Shown piece by piece: positions 52,245 through 61,827 of a stretch of 64,000 nt of DNA; positions within the stretch are counted from its first letter, which is position 1, and each line of letters begins with the position of its first letter. The DNA comes from Lachnospiraceae bacterium. Lineage in GTDB: Bacteria > Bacillota > Clostridia > Lachnospirales > Lachnospiraceae. The notes under the pieces are model-generated. The model searched no databases. It was not told the origin of the DNA and saw nothing but the letters and a program-made list of their open reading frames with translations. The stretch covers positions 1 to 64,000 of the forward strand of contig CAJTDB010000008.1 of the NCBI GenBank assembly GCA_910574965.1, given 5' to 3'. The position numbers and the translations under genes are program-made.

Positions 52245-53648
52245 ATGAAGCGGAAAACACACCTGACGATCCTGATCTTATTTTCCTTTGCAATTCTTAT
52301 ATGTTGTATTTATACAAAGCTGGAAGCCATGCGTGATCCGGCTTCTTCCATGTCTTTAGATCCTTTTCTCTGCGATGCATGGCAGACAGAGATCTTTGAA
52401 AGCCGGGAATTTTCCTGTCTGGTAGTGTCCCTTTCTGTCCAGGAAGAGGATCTGTATTCCGAAGACCGGGGAATTATGACCAGCCGTTCCTTCCAGCAGG
52501 GAAGAGAAGGAGAACGTCCCGTACAGGTGTTTGTTTATACACAGGACGGCACGCCTCTTATAGCCCAGAATGCAGGTATCCGGTTAAGCGGGGCCACCTC
52601 TAGAAGTGCCCTTCGGAAGTCTTTCCGAATCGTGGCACGGGAAGAATACGATGGACTGCGCGATTCTTTTACCTACGATCTCTGGGGCGGGCGCCAGGTT
52701 CTGGACCAGACAGCATGTCCTATTCGGGAATATGATTCTTTTATCCTGCATTCCATGCGCCTGGCCATGGATGCCACCGGCATCCACAACAGCGTCGGCT
52801 ACTCCCTTGCCCGCAAGGCAGGCATTGCAGACGCTTCGCCTACGGTACCCGCCGCTGTCTACCTAAACGGTGTCTATCAGGGTGCCTATTTTATCCTGCC
52901 CGCCAAAAATGACCAGGCCCTCTCTGAACTTTATCACATCCGTAATCCCAAAGATATTGAGGTCGTGTCGGTCTTTGAAGAGGAAAAGACCGGCGTTCAG
53001 ACTGCACCGGCCGTCCTTGAAGAGTACCTTTCTTTTGTCTCCTGGCTTTACACCTGCGATATGAGTCATCCGGCAGATATTGCCGCCATTGAACAGCAGT
53101 TGGACGTGGAGCAGTGCCTTCAGTATTATGCTGTCAATCTTCTTCTTGGCAACGGTGACTGGCTTGACAACAATCTGCGGGTGTGGCGCTGCAGCAACAA
53201 CGGACTCCCTTATCAGGACGGCAAATGGAGATTTTTCCTCTTTGATTTAGACTGGATCGGAAGCTTTCCCGAACTGGTAAGCCTGAATTTTCAGCAGGCA
53301 GTACACAGCAGTGATCATTACAATATTCTGCCAAAACTTCTGGAACATCCAGACTATCTGGAACGCTTCCGGGAAATCATTGCGCAGATGGAGCAGGACG
53401 CCTTTTGCCCGGAGGTCATTGAAGCTGTATTTGCAGAAGAAGAAGCCCGCATGGGACAGGAAGCCGCCTACGATTTCCAGTCTGACGCCTTTGAAAACTA
53501 TCTTCTGTATTCTTATGAAAGCGGTCCTCTGACAGAGGAAGATTATCTCACCTTCGAAGACCGGCTGTTTTTGATTGAGGATTTCAAAGGACACCTTCTG
53601 AAGACGCCCCAGATCATCAACGAATGTCTGAACGCCTATACTCCGTGA
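52245..53648 (+). CDS. CotH-family kinase-like protein
   Basis: A 467-residue protein with an N-terminal hydrophobic anchor (ILILFSFAILICCIYT) and a CotH kinase domain (PF08757): GIRLSGATSRSALRKSFRI, GNGDWLDNNLRVWR, and WRFFLFDLDWIGS. CotH phosphorylates spore-coat proteins in Bacillus; other members act on surface proteins. The single N-terminal segment suggests that the domain faces outward. The preceding 150 bases are AT-rich, unlike the rest of the window. Its 3' end overlaps the convergent HAD gene by 13 bp. Confidence 0.85.
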   Translation: MKRKTHLTILILFSFAILICCIYTKLEAMRDPASSMSLDPFLCDAWQTEIFESREFSCLVVSLSVQEEDLYSEDRGIMTSRSFQQGREGERPVQVFVYTQDGTPLIAQNAGIRLSGATSRSALRKSFRIVAREEYDGLRDSFTYDLWGGRQVLDQTACPIREYDSFILHSMRLAMDATGIHNSVGYSLARKAGIADASPTVPAAVYLNGVYQGAYFILPAKNDQALSELYHIRNPKDIEVVSVFEEEKTGVQTAPAVLEEYLSFVSWLYTCDMSHPADIAAIEQQLDVEQCLQYYAVNLLLGNGDWLDNNLRVWRCSNNGLPYQDGKWRFFLFDLDWIGSFPELVSLNFQQAVHSSDHYNILPKLLEHPDYLERFREIIAQMEQDAFCPEVIEAVFAEEEARMGQEAAYDFQSDAFENYLLYSYESGPLTEEDYLTFEDRLFLIEDFKGHLLKTPQIINECLNAYTP

Positions 53649-54496
53649 GCGGATGCTTTGATCAGGCCCATCCGCTCCAGTTCCCGGATTACCCCGTCCT
53701 CTTCTACCGGCTCGCACACCCGGTCTGCGATCTTTTTCAGCGCTTCGTCTCCGTTCCCCATTACAACACCGCAGGCCGCTTCCTGGATCATCTGGTAGTC
53801 GTTCATGCTGTCCCCAAAGGCAATGGTATCCCCCATATTTCGGTTTCGGTATGCTGCTGTCCTGTGAATGGCCGTTCCTTTGTTAGCCGTTTTCGATATC
53901 AGCTCTCCATTGAAAAAGTGATCCGAATGGGGCAGAAAGAACGCCACATGAAACAGTTCCTTCAAAGCATGGTACAGCCGCTCAGCCTCTTCCCGCGAGA
54001 AAGTCATAAACGAGATCTTGGGAATCGGCGTAAGGTCCGGATCCCAGCTTCTGATGTCACCGGTATTTTTCCAGCGAATGAAAAATTTTTTCCAGCGAGC
54101 CAATTCCGGATTGTCCCCCGGCACCGGTTCGCTCTCCGACAGTATCCTGGCCCCCCGTTCCGATGCATAGATCATCTCGTATCCTTCCAGGATGTAGATT
54201 GTATCCAAAGCATCCAGCACTTCAAAAGCTGTCGTTAAATGTGCCCGGTCAAAGGCCGTTCGATAGACATTCTCCCCATGGATCCAGATGTCGCTCCCCG
54301 CATTGGCAATCACTCCGTCCAGTTCCACATCGGAGAGTTCTTCCGGAAGCATATGGCTGCTTCTGCCGGTGCAGATATAGATTTCATGTCCTCGTTCTCT
54401 GGCCTTTCGAATCCCGTCTTTGACCGTCTGCCGAATCCCTTCTTCCGGCACCAGTATCGTTCCGTCAATGTCCAGAAATATCAGTTTCTTATCCAT
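53636..54496 (-). CDS. HAD-family (Cof-type) phosphatase
   Basis: A 286-residue sugar/metabolite phosphatase. Motif I is FLDIDGTIL (6-14), motif II ICTGRS, and the C-terminal motif is FGDSMNDYQMI. The Cof subfamily hydrolyses sugar phosphates or flavins. It lies at the start of the surface-polysaccharide block and may act in sugar-nucleotide precursor metabolism. ATG at 54496; the longer frame upstream overlaps the GT2 gene. Confidence 0.9.
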   Translation of the reverse strand: MDKKLIFLDIDGTILVPEEGIRQTVKDGIRKARERGHEIYICTGRSSHMLPEELSDVELDGVIANAGSDIWIHGENVYRTAFDRAHLTTAFEVLDALDTIYILEGYEMIYASERGARILSESEPVPGDNPELARWKKFFIRWKNTGDIRSWDPDLTPIPKISFMTFSREEAERLYHALKELFHVAFFLPHSDHFFNGELISKTANKGTAIHRTAAYRNRNMGDTIAFGDSMNDYQMIQEAACGVVMGNGDEALKKIADRVCEPVEEDGVIRELERMGLIKASAHGV

Positions 54497-54504
54497 CTGT
54501 TCTA

Positions 54505-55575
54505 TCACTCCTGCTTCTGTTTTCTCCGGGAACCCCGGTAATACCATGTAAAAAATACCTTTGTCACCACATAGCAGGGCACATACCACCCATGCTTCAT
54601 CATAAAAAGATACAGCCGGACCGAAAGACCGATCTGGTTCATTGTATGATTCCGAAGTGCCTCCTGTACGGAAGTATCCCGGCACATCTGTCTGACATGA
54701 TTCAGCACCTGGAAAAAGGAGTCCTTTTGATTTCGCCAGATCTCATTCTTAACCGCCATAACCGCAAGGCTTAGGAAGTCATTGCGGATCTGAGGCCGAA
54801 AATCATAGACCCCCTTGGCATCCGAGATCGCCTCCATACGCGTCCTTAACAGCCGGATCTTCTCCAGATAATCCGGATCATGCCCCCCGGTCATGGATGA
54901 CAGATTATACCAGTAATGGTATGGATAAAAATCCGGAATGGTGCAGATCCGCTCTGCATCCAGCACCGCGGCAAAGACCATTTGTAAATCCTCGCCCACG
55001 GTCACCCGCTCTTCCCAAAGGTCCAGATTCTTCTCCACCAGTTTTCTTCGAAAAAGCTTTGTCACCCTGGAAGGCTGCAGCCTCCGCCCGATAAAGCTCC
55101 CGTCATTTAGTAGGGAAGGAAAGAGGGCAGACAGCTCCTTTCGATCATAGACCGTCATGTCCATCCGGTTCGTCTCCCTGCGGGGCGGATAGCCCGGATC
55201 TTCATAATCGAACACCAGTCCGGCCATAGCCATATCCGCATCCTGACGTGTCAGCTCCTGAAAAAGCCTTTCATACATGTCCGGTTCGATCCAGTCATCA
55301 CTGTCCACGAATCCGATCAGTTCCCCGGTGGACGCGCGCACTCCTGCCTTCCATGCAGAAGTTAGGCCGCCGTTTTTCTTGTGCAGGACACGAACTTTCG
55401 GCGAAACTTTTGCATATTCCTCGCAAATCTGCGGACAGCCGTCCGGTGAGCCATCGTCCACCAGAAGGATCTCCAGATTCTCATACGTCTGTCCAAGAAT
55501 ACTGTCCACGCAGCGGGCCAGCACCTTTTCCACACCGTATACCGGTACGATCACGCTGATCTTCTCACTCATCAT
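54505..55575 (-). CDS. GT2 glycosyltransferase
   Basis: A 356-residue GT-A transferase: ISVIVPVYGVEKVLARCV at the N-terminus, VLHKKNGGLTSAWKAGV and FVDSDDWIEPDMY with the metal-binding DSDD. The C-terminal part is family-variable. It overlaps the next GT2 gene by four bases. Likely builds a surface polysaccharide repeat unit. Confidence 0.9.
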   Translation of the reverse strand: MMSEKISVIVPVYGVEKVLARCVDSILGQTYENLEILLVDDGSPDGCPQICEEYAKVSPKVRVLHKKNGGLTSAWKAGVRASTGELIGFVDSDDWIEPDMYERLFQELTRQDADMAMAGLVFDYEDPGYPPRRETNRMDMTVYDRKELSALFPSLLNDGSFIGRRLQPSRVTKLFRRKLVEKNLDLWEERVTVGEDLQMVFAAVLDAERICTIPDFYPYHYWYNLSSMTGGHDPDYLEKIRLLRTRMEAISDAKGVYDFRPQIRNDFLSLAVMAVKNEIWRNQKDSFFQVLNHVRQMCRDTSVQEALRNHTMNQIGLSVRLYLFMMKHGWYVPCYVVTKVFFTWYYRGSRRKQKQE

Positions 55576-56543
55576 CCTTCCATCCTTTTCAACAGTTTTT
55601 CATAAAGCCCTGGACTGATCCCGAATAGGACATAGCCCAGTCTGGTCTTTAAAGGAAGCATCCGAATCCATCTGCGTCCCTGCCTGCGGTATTTTTTCAG
55701 TCCGGCTTTCAGTTCCTTTCGGAGCGCTTCCCATTCCTGGGTTTCCTTTGTGCAGCGCAAATAGAACGTGATGCATGCGTCACACAATTTTCGATATGCT
55801 TTTGGAAGTAATTTCTCATATCCATGTTCCTTGAAAAAGGCAATGCGTTCCTCATGAGCGGTCAGCCATTGCAGACGCTTTCTGGAGAAAACCGACGTAA
55901 TGCTTCCGCTGTTATCTGTAAAATATCCATAAAGTGCCCTTCTTGTGAACACCAGTTTCCCGCCTTTATGGAAAAGACGGTACGTCGTCGCCTCATCCTC
56001 ATGAATGCGCCCCAAAGGATAGCGGATCTTTTCAAATAATTCTCTCCGGTAAAGTTTGTTCCACGCTACAACAAAGCAGGTAGCTTCCTCCTCCGGGCCA
56101 TAGAGCTGCTCCAGCAGACATGCCCCGCGGTAGATCTGATAGTCCCGGCTCTCTTCGCTCCTCAGTTTCTCTCCCTGTACGTAGGCAAACCGGCACTGGC
56201 TGATGGCGCTTCCCGTCTCTTGGAGCAGGTCATAAAGGGTGCGGATAAAGTCTTCTGCCACATAGTCATCCGAATCCGCAAAGGCAAGATATTCCCCGCG
56301 CGCTGCATCAATGCCTGCATTTCTGGCCCCGGACAATCCGGCATTTTCCTGGTGAATCACACGGACTCTGTCATCTTTTTCGGCGTATGCATCACAGATT
56401 TTCGGACAGCCATCCAAAGATCCGTCGTCTACCAGAATAATTTCCAGGTTCCTGTAGGTCTGTGCCAGCAGGCTTTCCACACACCGGCCAAGATATGCCT
56501 CTACCTGATAAACAGGAACAATGACGCTGATTAATGGTTCCAT
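55572..56543 (-). CDS. GT2 glycosyltransferase
   Basis: A 323-residue GT-A transferase: ISVIVPVYQVEAYLGRCV, AGLSGARNAGIDAARGEYLAF and DSDDYVAEDF. It resembles its two neighbours, suggesting an origin by duplication. It overlaps the preceding GT2 gene by 13 bp. The ATG at 56543 was preferred over upstream in-frame codons lying within that gene. Confidence 0.9.
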   Translation of the reverse strand: MEPLISVIVPVYQVEAYLGRCVESLLAQTYRNLEIILVDDGSLDGCPKICDAYAEKDDRVRVIHQENAGLSGARNAGIDAARGEYLAFADSDDYVAEDFIRTLYDLLQETGSAISQCRFAYVQGEKLRSEESRDYQIYRGACLLEQLYGPEEEATCFVVAWNKLYRRELFEKIRYPLGRIHEDEATTYRLFHKGGKLVFTRRALYGYFTDNSGSITSVFSRKRLQWLTAHEERIAFFKEHGYEKLLPKAYRKLCDACITFYLRCTKETQEWEALRKELKAGLKKYRRQGRRWIRMLPLKTRLGYVLFGISPGLYEKLLKRMEG

Positions 56544-57568
56544 ACAGTCATCCGCCCCTTTCTTCTGATCCAGTGTACAAAAGCAGCCAGTCCCCGCCGA
56601 AGAACACACAGCCCATAGACGCTGCCCGCCCTTTGTCTCTTCAGAAAAAACCAGAGAATCCGGTAATCCAGATACGGATACCCTGCCTCCTCTCCGCGGG
56701 TCCTCACCCACTCATCTTCTCCATAAGCGCGAATGATCTGAAGCTTCTCCTTTCGCGTAAGACTTTTGTCCGACGGAAGCTTCTCACACTCATCCAGCAC
56801 TTCATTCATATATCGGGTAAAGATCCTGCCATGGCCCGCCCGGCTGCCGCTTTCCCAGTGCCTGTCATAAAAGTCCTCCGTCTCCCGGCAGATCTTTCTA
56901 GCCAGCCCCAGACGATCCAGACGCTTTTTAGAGGAGAGGGATATCTTTTTCTCCTCCTGTATATAATAGCAGAGCGGTTCCGCCAGTACCGCAACATTCC
57001 TGCACCGTTCCAAATAGTCCAGATTAAAGAGTAGATCTTCTCCAAGACTTATGGAAGGGTCGAAACGCCCGGCCAGCTCCCTAATATACAGTTTGTTCCA
57101 GGGCATATTTAGAAAGCTCTGTTCATACAGGCAGAGAAAGTCTTCTTCCCCTTCTTTCATGGAGAAAACACCCGGTCTCTTTGGCAGCTTCTGAATGTCT
57201 GCTCCCTCATACAGATGATGAAAACCACACAGAACCAGCTCCGCACCGGACGCTTTCATGCATTGTTCCATCTTCTCCAAATAATCCGGTGCCACATAGT
57301 CATCGCTGTCCGTAAAGAACATATGTTCACCTCTGGCCGCGTCAATCCCGGCATTTCTGGCCGCCGATACTCCCGCATTTTTCTGATGGAGTACGCGGAC
57401 TCTGGCGTCCTTTTTGGCCCATTTTTCGCAAAGCTCTCTGCTTCCGTCTGTGGAGCCGTCATCCACCAGCAGAAGCTCCAAATCCCCCTCTGTCTGGGCA
57501 AGCCAGGACTTTACGCAGCGGTCCAGGCTGTCCCTGGCCTCGTAGACCGGTATAATTACACTGTACAT
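56531..57568 (-). CDS. GT2 glycosyltransferase
   Basis: A 345-residue GT-A transferase: YSVIIPVYEARDSLDRCV, GVSAARNAGIDAARGEHMF and DSDDYVAPDY. The C-terminal arginine-rich tail (HWIRRKGRMT) may help attach it to the membrane. Its start is adjacent to the flippase stop. Confidence 0.9.
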   Translation of the reverse strand: MYSVIIPVYEARDSLDRCVKSWLAQTEGDLELLLVDDGSTDGSRELCEKWAKKDARVRVLHQKNAGVSAARNAGIDAARGEHMFFTDSDDYVAPDYLEKMEQCMKASGAELVLCGFHHLYEGADIQKLPKRPGVFSMKEGEEDFLCLYEQSFLNMPWNKLYIRELAGRFDPSISLGEDLLFNLDYLERCRNVAVLAEPLCYYIQEEKKISLSSKKRLDRLGLARKICRETEDFYDRHWESGSRAGHGRIFTRYMNEVLDECEKLPSDKSLTRKEKLQIIRAYGEDEWVRTRGEEAGYPYLDYRILWFFLKRQRAGSVYGLCVLRRGLAAFVHWIRRKGRMTVWNH

Positions 57569-59107
57569 CTACTTTGCCCCTTTCCATTTCGAGCGCACCA
57601 TCCCGAATACGATGCCGCGTTCCTCTTTTCTCAAAATGATGAAAAAATTCACCAGAAGGGACAAAGGCCCCATAACCATCCCGGTCAGCAGCAGACTGCC
57701 CCAGGAATGGACCGGATAAACCATCCTCGACAAAAGCCCCAGCACGGTAATCGTGCCGATGGAAAAAAGTCCCAGCAAAATATCACTGTAAAACCGGTTC
57801 CACCGGATTTTCAGGCACCAGGCCGCATAGATAGGCGTAAAGATAAAATTCCGCACCAGCCCCGTGGCCATACTGGAGAGAGGAAAACTCGCCGCTCCCA
57901 GATCCGTTGTCTTAAGAAGAATCAGAGACATCAGAGAAGACACCACGCCGGAGCCAAGAAGTACGAGTGAGTTCCATTTTACTTTCTTCGTAATAATAAA
58001 CACATGGTAGAGCACCTGGATGCTCATGCTGATATAGAGCGTTCCCACCGACAGAATGGAAAGACGCTGCAAAGCCCACGGATCCTTGGCAGGCTGCCAG
58101 AGTCTGTAAAAATCCAATCCGTAGGCAGTGAGAAATGCAATGGGAATGCTCATAAGAAAGATCATAATCCGATTGCTGCTCTTGATGATGCCTACCAGCT
58201 TCTCCCGATCTTCCTGTGCATAAGCAATGGTAATCTGAGGATTAAACACACCGACAACGGTGCCCATCAGGCTGGTGATGGCGGTCGGCACCTGGGTAGC
58301 CAGCGCCAGAAGCGTCATGGAAGCATTTCCGTCTGGAATCAGCGCACCTGAGAGCAGCACGCCCAGGCCGTCCAGCAACTGCTGTCCAAGCCTTGTAAGG
58401 GAGTTCCACGCCCCCAGAGAAACCAGCTCCCACACTTTCCTCCAGCGAAAATTCGACAAAGACATCCGAATATCCGGCAGAAGCTGCCTGGTAAATCTGC
58501 GGTTCCAGAAAGCGATGTAGGCAGTGCTGAGCAAAGATGCCGCGCCGATATACCACAGCGTGGGCTTCCATACAAAAAAAGTTACAAACAAAAAAGCAAT
58601 CCGCAGAATGTCCGCAATCATCGTCCGTATGGAAGTCAGGTCCAGACGGTTCATCGCATAAGTGGACACCCCGTATACGGATGTGATAATGCTTAAGAAA
58701 AAGTTTCCGAATACAAACGCCCAGAGAAACTGCACATCTCTTAAAATCTCTGCCGGCACGTTCAAAAACGGCAGATAGCCCATAAACAGTACAATCACCA
58801 AAGCCGGAATGAGAAAAATTCCCGCCATCATCACATTTCCAAAAAAGACGGAAGAGAAATACTCACTGGCTGTCTGCTCCTCTCCCCGATGAATATGAAT
58901 GGTCACAAAACGGCTGGCCATCGTATTCAGTGCCGATACGGCGATCTGGGCATACAGTACAAACTGATTGGCCAGCGCCACAAAGCCATACGTATTTTCT
59001 CCGATCTGCCCTTCAATGATCCCGGCAAGGAAAAAACTGATCCCCATATTGACCCCAAAGGCCAGAAGCTGGGCCATCATATTGACCGCCAGTCTTTTTT
59101 TGTCCAT
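57569..59107 (-). CDS. Polysaccharide flippase (MOP superfamily)
   Basis: A 512-residue membrane protein with about 12-14 hydrophobic segments, of the Wzx/MOP family. The internal loop QQLLDGLGVLLSGALIPDGNASM lies between the two halves. It probably moves a lipid-linked repeat unit across the membrane for the adjacent glycosyltransferases. The end is adjacent to the GT2 start. No Wzy-like polymerase was identified nearby. Confidence 0.88.
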   Translation of the reverse strand: MDKKRLAVNMMAQLLAFGVNMGISFFLAGIIEGQIGENTYGFVALANQFVLYAQIAVSALNTMASRFVTIHIHRGEEQTASEYFSSVFFGNVMMAGIFLIPALVIVLFMGYLPFLNVPAEILRDVQFLWAFVFGNFFLSIITSVYGVSTYAMNRLDLTSIRTMIADILRIAFLFVTFFVWKPTLWYIGAASLLSTAYIAFWNRRFTRQLLPDIRMSLSNFRWRKVWELVSLGAWNSLTRLGQQLLDGLGVLLSGALIPDGNASMTLLALATQVPTAITSLMGTVVGVFNPQITIAYAQEDREKLVGIIKSSNRIMIFLMSIPIAFLTAYGLDFYRLWQPAKDPWALQRLSILSVGTLYISMSIQVLYHVFIITKKVKWNSLVLLGSGVVSSLMSLILLKTTDLGAASFPLSSMATGLVRNFIFTPIYAAWCLKIRWNRFYSDILLGLFSIGTITVLGLLSRMVYPVHSWGSLLLTGMVMGPLSLLVNFFIILRKEERGIVFGMVRSKWKGAK

Positions 59108-59130
59108 AGCGTTCTCCTCTCACCGTACCT

Positions 59131-61728
59131 TCAGACCATTGTCACCTGCCGGATGATACAGATGATCGTCAGAAGCTGTCCTGCTGCTGCTGCCGCCACA
59201 ATCCCCCGATCAATCTGCCGCTTCAGATAGATTCCCTGATCTTTGCAGGCCGTCAAAAATATCAGCATAAAAGGCAGGAAGTACCTTCCCTGAACTCCCT
59301 CAATGGACACATGTCCTGCAGGCGTCCACTGAAGAAGCATTCCAAGAAGAATCAGCCCTGTACAGCCTGCACATAAGAAAAGCATAAAGAAACGCTGATT
59401 TTTCCTGATCCGCACGTATTCTCCCCGTCCGTCGCAGACAGACAGGAACAGCAGGAACCAAAACAGGAACACCACCAGCATGGAAATCTCAATCTCCACC
59501 CATCCAAGCTTTTGTCCGACCAAAGATTCCAGATAAAAACCGCCCTTATCCAATATGGTATTGACGATCATATAAATCAGTTTTAACGGCTCTTCCAAAA
59601 AATATCCAAGCGTATAGCCAGTCAGATAATCTGCACCGTTTCCCACACTGACCACGCTGGTGGCTTCCGTTGTCTGAACGATCCCCGTCACCATCTGCAT
59701 ATGCTTCATGCCAAAAGCTAAGAAAGGCACCGCCAGAAGCGATCCTATCACCATGATCTGCCGCCTGCGGCCTGCGTATCTGGCTGCAGGAATCAGAAGC
59801 GGCAGAAGGCACAGCGGAAGATAACTTCCATTTTTGCAGTACACGAGAAACCAGGCAGTCAGTTCCAGAAGCACCACCCGCTGCCCTGTCATCCGCCCCT
59901 CTTCAAAGATCGCCTGCAGGCAGATACAGCAGTAGAAAAACAGCAGTCCATGAACCATGGCATCATGGGAAAAGGACGTACACTGCTGGATATTCACCGG
60001 CAGCACTGCCAGCACGAACATGGTCACTTTTCCGAACGGGAGACGTTTCATGCCCGCCCTCGTCAGCAGCGCAAAGACGAAAAGATTCATATACCGGGCA
60101 AACAAAAGCATAGGCACAGTGCCGAAGGAAAGAAGCCTGGCCAGCGTCATGCCCAATACCGCAGGCCCATAGAGCAGAAAGCTGCCTTCGATGTTGCTGC
60201 TCACTGCCGTCTCTGTCATAGTGCGATCTTGTATTCTAGAAAACATCCCATAATAAATATTTCGATAGTTTCCAAAGGAAGGGGATGAAGTAAACTCCAT
60301 TGCCGCATCTTCTGTGCGCATGAGGCAGACCGTATCTCCAAGGGACCCATAGCCTAGAAGCTCATTGCTGTATCGGTAGGCCATATCCATATGTTTGGCT
60401 TCATCCGGCACCATCTGCGGCGTCAGCAAAACATTGTATACAAGACCGCAGAATAAAAGTGTCACAAACAGAATATTTTCCAGCCGTGCACGTTTTACAA
60501 AGGTCAGATACCAGAACAGACATGTAAACGCCTCCACGCCGAGAAAGAGAAAGAAGAAAAAGCGTTTTAAAAAAATATTGAAATACAAGTACGCATTTAC
60601 ACACAGCCCTTCTTCGCTGGTCATAACCGAAAGGCCGCTGTCCCAAAGCTCCGGTGAAAAGCGCAGATGAATCTCATACGTATGATCTGCCGCCCCTGTC
60701 TGAGAATTTTCAAACAAAAGGCCCGCATATTCTCCGGAAATGATCTGAGAAGCCTCAATGACGGTCTCGCACAGCGTCTGACCAATGGTCAGATCCGTTA
60801 CGGACGCCTGGATATTTCCCTGAGAGAGTACCGCCCCATCTTCCAGAAAAAGACGTACTCCAAGTCCAGTCAGCCGGTCTTCTTTCGGCTTTACGGCCTG
60901 GGTCAGTTCACTGTTTTCCTCATTGATCGGAAGAAGCTCTCCATTGGCCGACAGCACAGTCTTCTTCTCCGTCGTATTTTGTGCGATTCGGATCTGGGTG
61001 TCATATAAATAATAAAATGCCATCGCCACAACCAGAATCAGCCCCGCAAGCACTGCCAGTTCCCGCCCGGAAGGCAGGACAAAGACCGGCTGATGATTCC
61101 TTCCGTTTCTCTTCTGCTCCCGGACAAATCCACCGGCCCCGTAAACCCCTGTGCCGAAAAGCAGCAGGATCAGCCCCGTGAAAAAGGGGCCCCGAAATCG
61201 ATGGGTCCTGGCTTTATAGGACAGATTATAAATGGGACTCTTTGGAATTTCCTGTCCCGAAACATACAAAGTTCCCGGCGTGGACGACACTTCATTGAGC
61301 CATATAGACGGCCCATGGATCTTTGCATCGCTGAAGATGGAGACACGGATCTTCTCCGGCATCTGTTCCAAATCCTCCGTCAGAAGAGGAACAAATAAAA
61401 ACCGGTCCTCCAGACACTCTTTTAGATTATATTCTGCACTCCCAATCGTTGTATCTCCGGCAGTTGCCGACAGCCGGAGCTTTTCTTCCCCATATGCATG
61501 TCCATTGAAAGTAAAAAAGAACCCGATCTGCTCTGGTTTCTCGGAAGGCAGTTTTACTATAAACTCCAGTTCACATTCTTTCGTAATCTCCGCTGTCTTT
61601 CCACGCAGATTTGCCTGATTCGCCCCTCCGATTCCTTGGGATCTGGATTCCTCTACCGGAACTGCTATCCCTATGAGCACAATCAGCAGACAGATACATG
61701 CCCAGAGGGCCAGATGTTTCCTTTTCAT
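59131..61728 (-). CDS. DUF2142-family membrane protein
   Basis: An 865-residue membrane protein with about 12-14 hydrophobic segments. The DUF2142 signature region TPQMVPDEAKHMDMAYRYS lies near residue 430, following an N-terminal soluble region (about 1-380) with two beta-rich modules. The family is considered a GT-C-like glycosyltransferase. It lies at the head of the polysaccharide block. GGAG precedes the ATG. Confidence 0.85.
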   Translation of the reverse strand: MKRKHLALWACICLLIVLIGIAVPVEESRSQGIGGANQANLRGKTAEITKECELEFIVKLPSEKPEQIGFFFTFNGHAYGEEKLRLSATAGDTTIGSAEYNLKECLEDRFLFVPLLTEDLEQMPEKIRVSIFSDAKIHGPSIWLNEVSSTPGTLYVSGQEIPKSPIYNLSYKARTHRFRGPFFTGLILLLFGTGVYGAGGFVREQKRNGRNHQPVFVLPSGRELAVLAGLILVVAMAFYYLYDTQIRIAQNTTEKKTVLSANGELLPINEENSELTQAVKPKEDRLTGLGVRLFLEDGAVLSQGNIQASVTDLTIGQTLCETVIEASQIISGEYAGLLFENSQTGAADHTYEIHLRFSPELWDSGLSVMTSEEGLCVNAYLYFNIFLKRFFFFLFLGVEAFTCLFWYLTFVKRARLENILFVTLLFCGLVYNVLLTPQMVPDEAKHMDMAYRYSNELLGYGSLGDTVCLMRTEDAAMEFTSSPSFGNYRNIYYGMFSRIQDRTMTETAVSSNIEGSFLLYGPAVLGMTLARLLSFGTVPMLLFARYMNLFVFALLTRAGMKRLPFGKVTMFVLAVLPVNIQQCTSFSHDAMVHGLLFFYCCICLQAIFEEGRMTGQRVVLLELTAWFLVYCKNGSYLPLCLLPLLIPAARYAGRRRQIMVIGSLLAVPFLAFGMKHMQMVTGIVQTTEATSVVSVGNGADYLTGYTLGYFLEEPLKLIYMIVNTILDKGGFYLESLVGQKLGWVEIEISMLVVFLFWFLLFLSVCDGRGEYVRIRKNQRFFMLFLCAGCTGLILLGMLLQWTPAGHVSIEGVQGRYFLPFMLIFLTACKDQGIYLKRQIDRGIVAAAAAGQLLTIICIIRQVTMV

Positions 61729-61742
61729 AAAATCCGCTCCTG

Positions 61743-61802
61743 TGATACAGGGCTGTCACAGGACGAGGTCCTCGACCCCGCTCCCATGGCAGCCCCCTGA
61801 TA
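61743..61802 (-). other. Possible hairpin between cdaR and the DUF2142 gene
   Basis: GGGCTG and CAGCCC blocks plus the palindrome CGAGGACCTCG can form a branched hairpin just before the DUF2142 ribosome site. No T-run is present, so its role is unclear. Confidence 0.35.
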
Positions 61803-61827
61803 CATTCCTTCGATATAAAATCTTTCG

